Assembly: GCF_964204645.1 (NCBI RefSeq)
Contig: NC_134028.1
Coordinates: 14,621,263-14,685,262, forward strand
DNA: 64,000 nucleotides
Reading direction: 5' to 3'
DNA from: Tubulanus polymorphus
Taxonomy: Eukaryota > Nemertea > Palaeonemertea > Tubulaniformes > Tubulanidae
Shown here: positions 1-11,600 of the stretch, one piece after another
How positions within the stretch are numbered: position 1 is the first letter of the stretch
Layout of the letters: every line of letters starts with the position of its first letter
Program-made: the position numbers and the translations under genes
Notes under the pieces: model-generated
What the model saw: the letters and a program-made list of their open reading frames with translations, nothing else
Told to the model about the DNA's origin: nothing
Databases searched by the model: none

Positions 1-186
1 TGTTGAGAAACATCTTGAAGGAGTGCCTTATAATTTCATTGGTCGTCACAGCCTGCCATGAAGCGCTCACCAAATTGATAACGGGCTGGCGTGTTGATCT
101 CGGCTCATTTATGGGTCTAGTAGAATACCAGCTAACCCCTGGTTCTTGTAACCTATCTTTAAAAGGAATACAACAAAGGATATTTT

Positions 187-979
187 TGGATATTAAATGT
201 TATAGATATATTCAGTATTTACGCATGGTCAATTCCAATCAAAAATAAAACAGGTATAGAAGTTACTAATGCATTTAGAAATATATTTAAAGAAGCTATC
301 CCAGATAAGATACAATTTGATGAAGGTGAGGAATTTTATAATAAACATTTAAAAAAATTATTATCTGATAACGATGTAGATTATTTTTCAACACACTCAG
401 ATTAAAAAGCATCTATTATAGAAAGATTTAATAAAACTAGAATGTGGAAATATTTTATTGCCAATGAAACATAAATATATCGATGTGTTAGATAATTTAG
501 TTAAAGGTTATAATAATTCTAAACATTCAAGTATTGGTATGAAACCTATACAAGCTAGAAAAGAAGATAATTCAGAAAAAGTTTGGAATAATTTGTATGG
601 TGCATTTGTTACACATGATTTTGGAGAATCTAAATTTAAAATTGGACAACATGTTAGAATATCTAAATATCGAAAAACATTTTATAAAGGTTATACTCCA
701 AATTTTACTGAAGAAATATTTAAAATTAAAAAGTTAATATTAACTAAACCTTTTGTTTATAAATTAGAAGATTTAAAAGATGAAGAAATATAAGGTCATT
801 TCTAAGATCAAGAATTATCATTTGTACCAAATCCATATGAAATAGAATATAAAATAGAAAAAGTATTGAAAACAAAAACTCTTAAAGGAAAAAGGTATTC
901 TTTTGTGAAATATAAAGGGTATGATGATAAATTTAATGAATGGATTTTATCTAGTAAAGTTAAAAGAATGAATGAATAA
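187..979 (+). pseudogene. Polinton/Maverick integrase (C-terminal two thirds, with chromodomain)
   Basis: Retroviral-type (rve) DDE integrase that would insert the Polinton into chromosomes. Seen: a degenerate core with FDEGEEFYN (second catalytic Asp) near 318-345 and SIIERFNKT (catalytic Glu) near 415-440. After a frameshift around 455 comes the conserved tail with KFKIGQHVRISKYRKTF and a GYTPNFTEEIFKI block. A chromodomain follows (YEIEYKIEKVL, VKYKGYDDKFNEWI, about 832-955). Stops at 791-793 and 803-805 interrupt the tail. The first catalytic Asp region is not recognisable, and the sequence before about 187 does not look like this family, so the 5' part is lost. The end overlaps the ATPase start by 8 bases, as in a compact viral gene array. 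Family assignment from the chromodomain-bearing integrase is firm; the exact 5' boundary is not. Confidence 0.85.
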
Positions 980-1580
980 AGATTTATTTATATTTGAACC
1001 GCATAATATGTTAGTTACTGGAGTAACCAACTGTGGTAAAACGCATTTCCTATTTGATTTAATAGAAACTATTAATACGAATCATTTTGATAATATGATG
1101 TTATTCTGCCCCACTTATGAAATGAATAAAACATATAATAGGGATATATTTAAGATAAAAAAGTTTATCATATTAGACCCTAAAAAAGTAAAAGAAAATT
1201 TAGATAATTGTATAAAAATAGCAATTGATATTTATAAAGGATCAAAAACATTATTCATTGTAGATGATTGTGCTAATTTACATGATTCAAAAATTAGAAA
1301 AAGTGAGTTAGGCTATTTAGCTTTCTCTGGGAGACATTTTGTAATAACAACATGGGTTTTAAATCAAAAATATAATTCAATTGTTAAATATTTTAGGGAG
1401 AATATTAGATTTTTGTTTTTATTCTATAACAAAGATAGAAAATCTATGCAACAATCATTGGAAGAAAATCAAATTATACCTGCTGAATTACATGATGAAT
1501 ATATGAATAAATTAAAGAATAATACAGGTTCAAAATTACTGAGGCTTCAATATCCATATGAATATAAATTTATAAAATAA
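972..1580 (+). CDS. Polinton A32-like genome-packaging ATPase
   Basis: An intact 202-residue FtsK/HerA-type P-loop ATPase, of the kind that pumps genomic DNA into capsids in Polintons, adenovirus-like and other double-jelly-roll viruses. Seen: Walker A GVTNCGKTHF at residues 17-26, Walker B TLFIVDDCANL near residues 93-103, and a downstream Thr-Trp segment (ITTWVLNQKYNSIVKYFREN) matching the sensor/arginine-finger region. Length is normal for Polinton ATPases (about 200-250). The ATG at 972 lies inside the last codons of the integrase gene, and no alternative upstream start is needed. This is the least damaged gene of the leftmost Polinton block and lacks frameshifts. Neighbouring sequence after 1660 is no longer Polinton-like. 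Confidence 0.9.
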   Translation: MNKDLFIFEPHNMLVTGVTNCGKTHFLFDLIETINTNHFDNMMLFCPTYEMNKTYNRDIFKIKKFIILDPKKVKENLDNCIKIAIDIYKGSKTLFIVDDCANLHDSKIRKSELGYLAFSGRHFVITTWVLNQKYNSIVKYFRENIRFLFLFYNKDRKSMQQSLEENQIIPAELHDEYMNKLKNNTGSKLLRLQYPYEYKFIK

Positions 1581-2530
1581 GGTATTTTAAGCATTTATGT
1601 ATTAGATACGTATTAGATACCTTAATACTTAAAACCCCCTTTTTGGTTTAACTGTGTTATGGCTGTTGGTTGGCAGTCTGCCAAAAGTATGTTAAATCGC
1701 GGCACAAAATTTACTGGTAATACTTACGGGGTTGTCTTTTATCGTGAAGCAAGTAGAATTGATGCGCATAGGTCAGGCTGCTAACTTTCGAACGGATGAT
1801 GCAATATTTTTTGAGAAAAACGCGAAAAACATCGAAAATTCTTCGCTTTCTATAAGTTACTTGTGTTGACCTATATTTGAGTTTCTGACGTGAATACGGG
1901 AAATTCTCGGAATTTCCAGGAATTTCGGCACCTGTGACATAATTTTGTGAGTCACAAAATGGCGAGCAATTCATTTTATATTCGTGTACCAAGCTTAGTT
2001 CGCTGTTAGTGTGTTCGGTTGTGAGGATTATAATAGAGTCAGTTATTTAACTAAGTATCTCGAACTTAGTAAATGTGGCAATTTCTATAGTCCTAGCCCG
2101 GCTTTTCATTGTCTTATTTTGACCGACTCGTACAAAATACATTCTTTCTTTGAAAGAGTAATATACGATGGCGCCTGTCCAAGAGCCGGCGTTTTTGGAG
2201 AGAGGCAGTCGACTTAATGTTTGGCATCGTTTTTGTTGAAATGAGAGTTAATTGGTTCCACACAGTTGTGTGCGCTTTTTCATTTGCTATCGCCGTAGGC
2301 TAATTAGTGTGTTTGCCGATGTGTTTGCGGTATATTGGCATTCTTCGCGTAACAACGCATACACGTTAAAATCCGCGCACTATATCCCTATTTTAAGATT
2401 TAAAAAAAAATCCGTGCACTACGTAAATCAGCTGGTATGTAATCCATATATCTAACGAACGTTCTATATAGCATAGTCAAGGTCCGGTAAAATTACTGTT
2501 TCTTGACGTAAAACCATAACAATGTATATT
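1581..2530. other. gene-free spacer between two Polinton pieces
   Basis: After the ATPase there is a short AT-rich tail with a repeated GTATTAGATAC motif (1600-1622). From about 1660 base composition becomes ordinary, with no convincing gene. Short open frames here have no recognisable motifs. This piece separates plus-strand integrase/ATPase from minus-strand capsid and zinc-finger genes, so it probably marks a rearrangement or an inserted host or repeat sequence. Confidence 0.5.
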
Positions 2531-2535
2531 TATAT

Positions 2536-3090
2536 TTAGGTAGCATCAGTTAAATCTAATTCATCTTTACTGAGTTCAGGTTCCTTTGATAAAAATTCGC
2601 CTATTAAACCTTTATATAAATCTTTACCATTTACTTTTTCATTTGAAACAAACTTTGTTACATATCTAAATGGGTGTTCTATAAATTCTCTTAAACCAAC
2701 ACGTTTTATAACATTAGTAATATGTACAGCTGTATTCATATGGTTATTCCAATTTGATGGGCTGTTTGAAAATTCACCTTTACAATAACCACAATAATTT
2801 CTATTTTCACTATAATTTAATATTATTTCATTATTATGTGTAGAAGGTAAAACATTATCAGATGAAGAAGGTATAACATTATCAGATGTAGAAGGAATAA
2901 CATTATTATTAATTTTATTACTTAAAGTATCAACAACGGCACTTTTATCATTATCTATTTTACTTATTCTATATTTGAAATGATTAAAGTATTCTCCAAA
3001 ATACTTACTATATTCATCATAAGGTATCATATAATATATATCTGATATCATTTCACTTGGACTTTGTATTTCATATATTCCTCCTTCCAT
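2536..3090 (-). pseudogene. Polinton zinc-finger protein gene, 3' truncated copy
   Basis: A 184-residue frame beginning with MEGGIYEIQSPSE. Seen: an acidic N-terminal region, a short internal tandem repeat of the NVIPSTSD type (about residues 63-88), then a single C2H2-type finger, C-x2-C with two later His (CGYCKGEFSNSPSNW...H...H, about residues 99-122), and a C-terminal KDLYKGLIGEF block. The homologous copy at 45865-48833 ends about ten codons later (DLTDANRILGS), so this copy is cut at the junction with unrelated DNA at 2536. It lies just downstream of the capsid-protein tail on the same strand, the same order as in the block D copy. Function unknown; a nucleic-acid-binding or virion-associated role is only a guess from the finger. 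Confidence 0.7.
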
Positions 3091-3122
3091 TTATTATAAA
3101 AAGTTTTATTAAAATTAAAATT

Positions 3123-3381
3123 TTAATACATAACGCTGTGTAATTGAGAATTTACAATATATAATTGCGCGTCAGATATAAGATAAATGTGCATTTTGAA
3201 ATTTTTCATTTTTTCTTTCTTTTTCATGAATAATTGTATCCCATCTTTTGTATTTTGTAATTTTTTTCCCAGACCCATGTAATTAGTTATCCTCTGTTGT
3301 TCTAAAATCTAACCATAATGCATATTTATTACCGGTATAATAATCAATTTGATTAATATTACAATCTTCAGATGATTTCAT
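3123..3381 (-). pseudogene. Polinton major capsid protein, C-terminal fragment
   Basis: The reverse strand encodes the conserved end of the Polinton double-jelly-roll major capsid protein: NINQIDYYTGNKYALWLDF, then the TTEDN and LHGSG signature, and a terminal beta-strand block resembling MHIYLISDAQL. The stop lies at 3123-3125. Only about 85 codons remain and frames change within the fragment. The upstream (5') part is replaced at 3381 by the end of a dispersed 1.6-kb repeat. Identity comes from remembered family signatures and from agreement with the second copy at 45286-45832. Confidence 0.7.
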
Positions 3382-4940
3382 TTTTGGTTTACGTTTGTCA
3401 GCGATATGAGGTTGGCATTGAGCCAATTCATGTAAAATCGCGGTACGTTTTTTTATGTGAGCATTTCTTTCATTGATTCTCGGCTTAAACCACATATAAT
3501 CGATGCGATTGAAGACATGACGAACCTCCGTCGATGTACATGGTCAACTGAGTTAAAATTATACGAAAAACTGTTTTTGGCGGGCAAATTCTTAGCTCTC
3601 GCGTATAAATTGCCATTACCTCGATTGGGGGGCGGATATATGGGGAATTCTGGCGCTACTAAATAATTATGGGAAAGCCATAGAATGGCGTACGTTTCAT
3701 TGGACTAGGTGCCGTATACGTGCAAATTTTAAATACTCATTGCTGGTGAGGATGTAATTATATCACACATCCGCCATAGGTATTGTTTCATTTTAATACC
3801 CGGTGATTGTTTTGATTGACATTGAAGTGTAAGCGAGCATTCACTTACACGAGGCCTCCACGTGCGCGCAGTGCTACACGACACACACACAAACTCGTAC
3901 AGTACACTACTCAAGGTGATGCTGTAACGCGTGCGCGTTTGACATGAAAATAGGCTGAATAATCGTAGCAGAAGATGAGTGCTGTGTTTTCTGTTTGATA
4001 GAATTTGTAATAAATTGTAATTTCTTGTGACCTGAAAATATTAAGCAGCAAACTAAAAGTATAGGTCGTGGTCTGAATATTGTAGTCGTAAATTCCAGGA
4101 TTTAAAACGATCTAATAACCGATTTCTTCTGTACCGGTATTTTAACTTCCGCGGCTAACATTGTAAGAGGTTTCCAAGACCCGATATTCAGCCACCCTCT
4201 GATATGTGACATCATATGAATTTTAGGCCATCCCATATAATGGTCTGTTTGCCGTAACCCGACCGACCCGACTCCAAAGGTACAAAGGTAAAAACTTTTT
4301 TTCTGGGATTCATTGAAATAAATTTTAGTTTTGATAAAAATGGCCGACCGACCCACTGCCTACGTATGAGCTACTTATGTTTGAATTCAAGTGTGCATCG
4401 TGTGAAAACATGCCATGACATGTGGCCTAATTTAAGTTTTCCAGGAAACTGGCAGTGTTCGAATAAGCTGCCATTCATTCTCATAGTGACTATATCAAAG
4501 CTGGTTACGTAAAACCGCGCACATATTCAATGTACTGTTTCATTTTTAACACAGAGATGACGCTCTGGACGAAGTTATAATTTTAGAATAATTCTCGAAA
4601 TCTACGCTATTAGACAAATTTCCTGTGCACAACGTAGATGATTTTTGCGATATTGTTTCCATGTAAAAAGGTGATAAATTTGTTTTTTTTGCCCAAAAAT
4701 TAAGCAAAAAAAATTTTTTCTTACCTACCGGCTCATCCTGAAAAGTTGAGTCAGTGTTATGACAAACAGACAATTATTTTGGGATGGCCTTATTTGAATA
4801 TTTTTTTCATATTGTGAAACATATTTTTTTTGAAAATATAAAATAATTTCCCTGCCACGCCTACCTGTACCCTACAAACTTTTGGACGTGGACCGTAACC
4901 AAATGTTTGGTCTTATTTGACTACAAAATAATCCTTTAAG
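3382..4940 (-). mobile_element. 1.6-kb dispersed repeat, copy 1
   Basis: This segment is the reverse complement of 46497-48703 once the MITE in that copy is discounted. Shared landmarks include the ACCTTTGTCAGCGATATG-like end at 3386, the GCCTCCACGTGCGCGCA stretch near 3852, the CATATGATGTCAC stretch near 4205, and the ACGTGGACCGTAACC stretch near 4890. The end at 3382 abuts the capsid fragment; the other copy has the same end abutting the zinc-finger gene, so the two copies inserted independently into Polinton DNA. Copy 1 lacks the last about 117 bases seen in copy 2 (46380-46496), so it is truncated. No transposase is recognisable; class unknown, with one-end truncation hinting at retrotransposition. 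Confidence 0.7.
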
Positions 4941-4954
4941 AACCCCTGTGAAGC

Positions 4955-5075
4955 TGGCTACCGGTTCCCGGTTACCGATGGCTACTGGTTCAGCTACCGA
5001 TTCAGGTTTTCGAATCGGGAGCCGAATCGGGAATCGGTAGCCGGCTACCGGTTCGGCTCCCGATTCAAAATGTGA
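4955..5075. repeat. GGCTACCGGTTC-type degenerate tandem/inverted repeat
   Basis: Repeated variants of GGCTACCGGTTC and GATTCGGGAGCC alternate on both strands over about 120 bases, giving several imperfect palindromes. It sits directly at the truncated end of the 1.6-kb repeat. No coding potential. Confidence 0.6.
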
Positions 5076-5310
5076 AGCTGGCTACTTATTTGCCAGGTGG
5101 CGCTGGTATACACTATGCTGTACACTATGCTGTAGTCCAGACATTTTACGTAACTATGTCTACTCTGCTGATAAACAAACTCGACCTCGACAACAAATGG
5201 CCAGGTGATGGCGCGAGCCAATGCAGACGTCTAAACACGATTGCGTATGCGACCGCGAGAGCGGTCAGCTGTAGCTATACGTCAGTAAGCTGCGTCTATT
5301 AATAACATAA
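5060..5310 (+). repeat. dispersed repeat (partner at 10640-10890, inverted)
   Basis: About 250 bases sharing with 10640-10890 (reverse complement) the blocks around GCGACCGCGAGAGCGGTCA, ACGATTGCGTA, TGGCCAGGTGATGGCG and the flanking GTCCAGACATTT. A weaker third relative lies at 5840-5930. No coding potential is recognised. The remaining DNA up to 5938 holds no gene that I can see. Confidence 0.55.
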
Positions 5311-5938
5311 CTTGGTTTAAGAACGTGTGTATTGCTCGGTCGTTATTCTCGTCACCGAATCGACTTCTTCATATGTTATTCGCCTCTTTAACCATTTAAT
5401 CAATAAACCATCGATTGTTCCCGAGCTATAGGGTATTAATTAGTCAGCACGGAAAGGGTTAACAACAGAGAAAGTTTCTAACGAAAGTTATCGAATCCCC
5501 AAGAAAACAATATCTGCAAGCCAATGAAATTGTAAGATATAGAATTAACAGACGCTTTCTGCCCGCCGTATAAATCACCCTTCATGCAGGGTAAATCCAT
5601 TGAAAGATGAAAAAACAATCACTTCAATATTCTATTAAAGTTAATATTTTCCTATCTATCAAATTCCATAGAAAACATAAAACAACATTTTTCTCATCCC
5701 TAAACCGAAAAAGGCTGGAAACGAGAGCGCACATAAATATGTTCTATTAAATTCTAATCCAATAGTTACCGCGGTTGCATGGTAAAACAGTGAGACCACT
5801 AACATTGGCGCAGAGATAAGATGGTTGTTTAGACGTCTCAATTGACTAGTCGGTCAAGGTCGGGGTTACCGCTCGCCAACAGACACAGTTACGCAATAGT
5901 GTTGGACGTCTTGCATTGATTATGAGCAGATGCGCTTA

Positions 5939-6115
5939 TGAGGAATACGAATACGAATACGAATATTTGATTACGATTACGATTATGATTACGATTACGA
6001 TTTATTTACACTCCAACCATTTCCATGGTATATGGAGGAAAACTATTACACATGTATATACAAATATTTACAAAACAACACTGAAGTGATTAAAATTTAG
6101 AGAATGAAAACGTAA

Positions 6116-6153
<38 letters not shown>

Positions 6154-8340
6154 GAATTATTTACAATACTATATATACTATTGGAGGGATCTATATACAT
6201 CTAAGCCGGACTTAATGAATTTGGCTAAGTTGACCGTTGGTTTTTTCAGAATATCAAGGGTATTAAAGGTATTCAAATTCAAATAATTTTTGCGGGGTTC
6301 GTTAAGTAAGGTACAGTCAAACAGAAAATGGGATTCGTCACCTTAAGTATTACAAGTGGGGCATATTCTATCGGCTCTGTCTAAATGAAGGTTTGAAAAT
6401 TTGTTCACAGGTAAAATATAGGACCTGACCCTAAATTCAAATAAACTAGTTCCTAAGTCATCAAGTTCTATTATATACTTCTCTAACCTACTATCATTTT
6501 TATATTGCCTAAAGTTAGTGTATATCGGATTAGTATTTATGGCAGATACGGTTTCTTGAAGGTGCTGGTCACGGAGTATCTGTTTTATTCGTTTTGAAAA
6601 AGATTTAGTGTTAGTCATGAATTGCTGCGTCCAAATAAAGGACAAACCACAGTCATCAAAGGTTTTCTTTATATATGATAACCAAGGGCTCTTAAATTTA
6701 TCCCTTAGAAATAAATTGAAAGATATTTTATAAAGTATTGAATTAAGTTTGGTTTGCTTTCCAGATACTGTTTTAACCCAAAAGTTAATCATCCTTCGTC
6801 TAACATCTATATTCAAAGGATAATGTCCTAGCTCTGATAAAACTTGTTAGTTGTGAGAATATTTCGTCACTTTCATTAAGATTTTACAGAAGAAGCACTG
6901 AATATTTTCTAATAAATCAAGATTTTCGTATCCCCAGATCTCACACCCATACATGGCTACCGGAGCAACACACATAATAATTTAAACATAACATCTATGG
7001 GCAATTTCAAACGTCTGCCTTTTGAACGATCGAAAACATAGCTCTCATAGCTTTATCGTAAAGATACTTTTTTGCCTTAGCAAAGTTACCATTCCAATTA
7101 AATTTTACTCCGAGATAAACATAATCTTCAACTAATTCCAACTCTTGATCACCAAACATAAATTTCGAAATCGTTTTTATCCGGGATTTACTTCGCGCAA
7201 ATACTAGTACTTTAGTGTAGCTGAAGAGATTTCTCATCCTCAGCAAGAATAACTGTATCATCCGCGTATAGTATTATGAATAAATTCAGTAAAGTATCAA
7301 TATCCTGGTCACGATTCAAATTTAGTTTTTCAATAAATGATAAAGTCGGTTTTCCACGATCCATGAAAAATTCTTCAATGTCGTTTAAGAAAAACGAAAA
7401 GAAGATAGGCGAGAGATTTTCGCCTTGTCTTAAGCCTCTATCAGCTGCAAAGTATTGTGACGTGCAACCATTAAATTTAACACATGATTTTATGGAATTA
7501 TACATATTTTTGACCACATTGATAAAGTTTCCATTAACACTGTTAGCGATTAATTTTCGCCATAACGTTACCCTACAAATCAAGTCGAAAGCTTTCTTAA
7601 AATCAACAAAGGCGCAAAAAAGTCTTCTTCCCTGACAAAGATACAGCTCTACGAATGTTTTTAGCGTGTAAATATGATCAATGGTGGAATATTTCGATCT
7701 AAAGCCAGCCTGGGCTTCACTTATGATGTCATTCATATCTAGGAATGTTGACAATCTTTGATTTAGCATACTTGTAAATAACTTACCAAGACAGCTAACT
7801 AAGGTAATACCTCTATAATTATCGGGATTAGAGGGATCGCCATTCTTTTTGAAAATGGGTTTGATGACGCCGATAGACCACATCTCTGGAACATGTCCTG
7901 TTTTATGAACTAAATTGAATAGTTTTTGTAATATATCAACTAAAAACGGGTACTGACTAACTCCCAACAGCTCATTCGTGATTCCATCAATGCCTGGGGC
8001 CTTATTGTTTTTGAGTAAAGAGATAGCCTTAATTACTTCATCACTGGTTATATCACTGTTCAAAATAGAATTGTCATAGACAGTAGGGTCACCCATGTCT
8101 TGGGGCTCATCATCGTCTTCGGTTTCATTGTTAACATTATTCAAATCATTTAATCTCATAAAATGTTCAAGAAAAATATCAATATCTATATTTGCCTCAT
8201 TATTTTTTGTTCCGCTCGCAGAGTTTAGCATCGATAGACCGAAGTCTTCACTTTCATTACAAACAACAAATGGTGCATTTAGGATACAGATTATATATCG
8301 CATAAAAGAAAAAATTCATTCTACAAAAACGACATGCAGT
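5939..8340 (-). mobile_element. non-LTR retrotransposon, 5'-truncated copy with simple-repeat tail
   Basis: On the minus strand the reverse transcriptase ORF (8303 to about 6300) is followed by a 3' region and ends in a (CGTAAT)n-type tail at 5939-6003, the hexameric tail typical of several LINE clades. A (TA)n tract of about 32 bases at 6120-6151 lies in the 3' region. The 5' end is missing: no endonuclease domain is visible before the RT. A second copy of only the 3' end sits immediately upstream at 8417-8620. Clade not assigned; the RT motifs and the CPTC motif near the end fit the L2/CR1/RTE-X assemblage. Confidence 0.85.
6300..8303 (-). pseudogene. reverse transcriptase of the non-LTR element
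   Basis: RT polyprotein remnant. Seen in order: NNKAPGIDGITNELL, PIFKKNGDPSNPDNYRGI (fingers), EAQAGFRSKYSTIDHI, CAFVDFKKAFD (first catalytic Asp, motif A), RGLRQGENLSPIFFSFFLND (motif B), and the catalytic box IILYADDTVIL near 7250. After a frameshift around 7215-7260 come KFMFGDQELELVEDYVYLGV (thumb), then YGCEIWGYENLDLLENIQ (6985-6930). The C-terminal zinc knuckle RICPTC is near 6350, where a stop interrupts it. At least two frameshifts make it inactive. The N-terminal endonuclease is absent because the copy is 5'-truncated. Confidence 0.88.
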
Positions 8341-8416
8341 CAATAACAATATATACATATAAAAGCTTCAGTTACACACATGTTTTATAACTATTCGATC
8401 AGATTGCTCTCAATAC

Positions 8417-8620
8417 TTTTAATACGAATACGAATATTCATTACACTCCAACCATTCTATGGTATACGGAGGAGGAAAAACAGCATTCATTTAGGAGGTA
8501 AATGAAAACGTATCTTAAAACATAACAAACGTTATTTACAGAACATACTATTTACATATTTCCCGATGGATTCATATACATCTAGACTTGATTTGACAAG
8601 TTTAGCAGTAATACTTCCCA
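8417..8620 (-). mobile_element. second, severely truncated copy of the same LINE (3' end only)
   Basis: The tail unit AATACGAATACGAATA at 8417 is followed by TTACACTCCAACCATT and GGTATACGGAGG, matching 5945-6040 of the neighbouring LINE. A further match is TATACATCTAGACTTGATTTGA against 6193-6215. The similarity fades near 8620. Two copies in the same orientation head to tail suggest one inserted at the edge of the other. Confidence 0.7.
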
Positions 8621-11600
8621 TTGAGCAGCGTTATCTGGCGGCTTAGGTTTGGGAAGGTTACAGTTATTGATATGTGAGGTGGGTGTAGGCCTGGTATCTG
8701 ACCCAAATCAAATGCGTTCCAATCAATTCCAAACTAAAATCGGTCGGACCGTGTATTTCTCATAGATAATAGACAAAGCTTATTATGGTAATGATACCGT
8801 GGTTAGTCTTGGTTCTCGTAGCCCCAAACATTCAAAAATGTGAACATCGAATTTGTCAATCCTCAAGAAATGAATCAGTGCTCTGCCACATCATTCCATG
8901 ATTTCATGTTCGATTGGAAACGATTTTGCTGTTTTCACACCTCTCAGCACAGCGATGCGTTTACACCAAGTGATGTAGTAATACGCCGCAATTAATTGAC
9001 TTCATAGATGAATGTATATATCTTTTTTCATCTCTCTTATAATCTTTATTCTCTTTTTGATGGGTTTCGTCGTCAGATGGCATCGTCGTCATGTCTGTCT
9101 GTCTGTCCGTCTGTGGATGTTTCTTTATGACACGATTTAAGCTGTTTGTGTGGACCGACAATTCTGTAATTTCACACAGGTATTCTCTACTTGATGTAGA
9201 TGGTGCAGCTTGGTTTATATTTGATTCCGATGGTTATAAGTGCTCTAATTTGGTTAAAAGATAATTAACGTTACTCGCTAGTTCAAGCCGCTGTATAGCG
9301 CGTTGCTACGACGACGCTCGATCAACATACTGGTACTCGCTGTGTAATACTGAACACGTATATACCTGTAGATATTGATCGTACTAGCACCGGTTTTAGA
9401 TAGCGCGCGCGCTGATCGGTCTTAACACTTCTCGGAACTGCTGTGCTAAATGCTGAGAGGCCGAATCTATGCGCAATCATTTATTGGGCTCGTCACATTT
9501 GATAGTGAATGGATAAATAACCGGTGTCAATGACGGTCGCTACTCCCCATCAGTATAACTCATCAGTATAAGAAATAATTCTTTCGAGTTTTTTTTTTTC
9601 AATCCCCGAAGTTGTTGTTACTATGTTGACCTCGCCGTTTTATAAGCTTACCGATGATTCTTCTAGTATTTTCAGGGTCACAAGACATGACGAAGTCGCA
9701 AAGTTTTGTACAAATTTCACGAAACAAACAATTAATTAGGCGGCACCTGATCTATTGATTAATTATGATAAATAATGGTTATTTCATTAAAAAGTTGTTT
9801 TATTCAAACACTACTTTCATCGCACATAGCGTGATCGGTAGGCCATACTATTCTACGGTAGGCCATGGACTCTTTCATGTGGTAGGCCTATTACAAATGA
9901 TACAATCCGCGTGTCCGTGAATAAGTGACACGTGGTGGGGCGGGTTGTGAGGAGCATCGAAACTAATCCGTCACAAATAATAGATAGAAAACAATACCTT
10001 AAGAGGTTAACTTTTATTAACATCATTACCAAATCAAAACCTGCACATCCTATCATAAATAGAAATTCTAAGAATTTATTTCAAAGAATAATAAAGTACG
10101 TCTAAATATTGGGATTCGAACTCGTAGCATCGATTCAGGTGCCTTTCCCAAAGCGGGTATCCCGCGGGGAAAACCCATTACTATTTATATCGAGAATCGC
10201 CTTTTTGACAGCGAGTTCGGTGAATGAAACAGAAACAATTACACAGAAACCCATCATGGAAAGTTTCTTTCTGGTTGTATTTTGACTTAATTTGCGTCAC
10301 AATTTACCCCTTCGTTACCGTATATCCACTATGTTATGTTTAAAATTCTCATGTCTTTAAACATTGAAAACAATGAATTGTCAACGACTTGCTGATAAAC
10401 TATTATTTACAATATTTCTTAATTGATTGTGATCAATTATCTTCACGATCCAGTTAGATAGAATGCTAAAAACTTGATAACATTGTTGCGATGTTTACAT
10501 TAAGGATGACATTTACGTTAATTTCGCTTAATTCACAAATCATTCAATGAATGCAAGAAGATGTACATATGTATGTATCTATGCGGTTCACACCTGTAGT
10601 ATATTTATATAAGTAACCGATTTCCATAGCTAGATATCAATATACGCAACTTCGTTACGTGTAGTGACCGCTCGCGGTCAGTAGACATGCTTACGCAATC
10701 GTGTTTAGACGTTATGATTGGCTTGCCCCATCACCTGGCGATTTGTTGTGTCGATTGACCGCGGTCGAGGTCAACGTTGTTGATGTTTAAAGTTCAATGT
10801 TTCAATGTTTAATGTTTGGATAACCGGTTTATCAGATAGAGGAGATCGCCACCTAGCGAATAAGAAACAAGAAATGGACCAGACATTTCAATAGGTAACA
10901 AGACTCTTGAGGGGTAATGAGAGGTCACCTGTATTTGATACTAGAGGACGCACCTTACTGCAACCATAGTGTTGGATCAAGTGTTTAAGTGAAGTCTAAG
11001 TGGATGGATTAGAAATACAGATTATCAGTTAATTGTAAATCACATCAGCCGTCATCACAACGAGGCCAATTGGGCGTGGAACACATGTAAACCACGCTCA
11101 CCGGATACAAAAAGCAAAAAGTGTCACTTCCGGAACCTATAGATTTGGCTTGAACCTGGTCCAGCGTTTTTATTCAGGGCTCATTTGGCACCCATGAAAA
11201 TAGTTGTTACGGGGCAATTTGGCCGGGTAGCAATCGGTCTCACTCTGATTAATGTAAGGACGGTGATAGGAATTAGCCGATGTTGACTGCGTGAAAAACT
11301 GTGAACCCTTTTATTGGAGTAATCCATTACTGCAATAAAGGGTAACTGACACTTTTTTAAAGATTTTCTACTTTTTACACTAGACGATATATTATAGTAT
11401 ACAATAAGGCTAGGTGATTTCATAATTGGAAAAATCTTTTCAATCTAATTGATGATTTTGATGTTCGCGCACCTGTTCAGTGTATACATTGCTTTTGCTG
11501 AACGCGTGGTACTGTGTCTATTAATAGAACTACGTCACTAAAGTGACGGCTCGGAAATGATGTTTATAGAAATGAATAGGAAATAAGCTACAAGAGCAAT

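Noticed and set aside
187-979. Retroviral or LTR-retrotransposon integrase
   Set aside because: No reverse transcriptase, protease or LTR nearby; an A32-type ATPase overlaps its end and capsid/polymerase-B genes of the same composition surround it, which is the Polinton set.
7276-8346. Plus-strand frames over the LINE
   Set aside because: Antisense shadows of the reverse transcriptase.
8961-9161. Minus-strand frame with a TDRQTD stretch
   Set aside because: Reflects a TCTG/GACA microsatellite; no homology.
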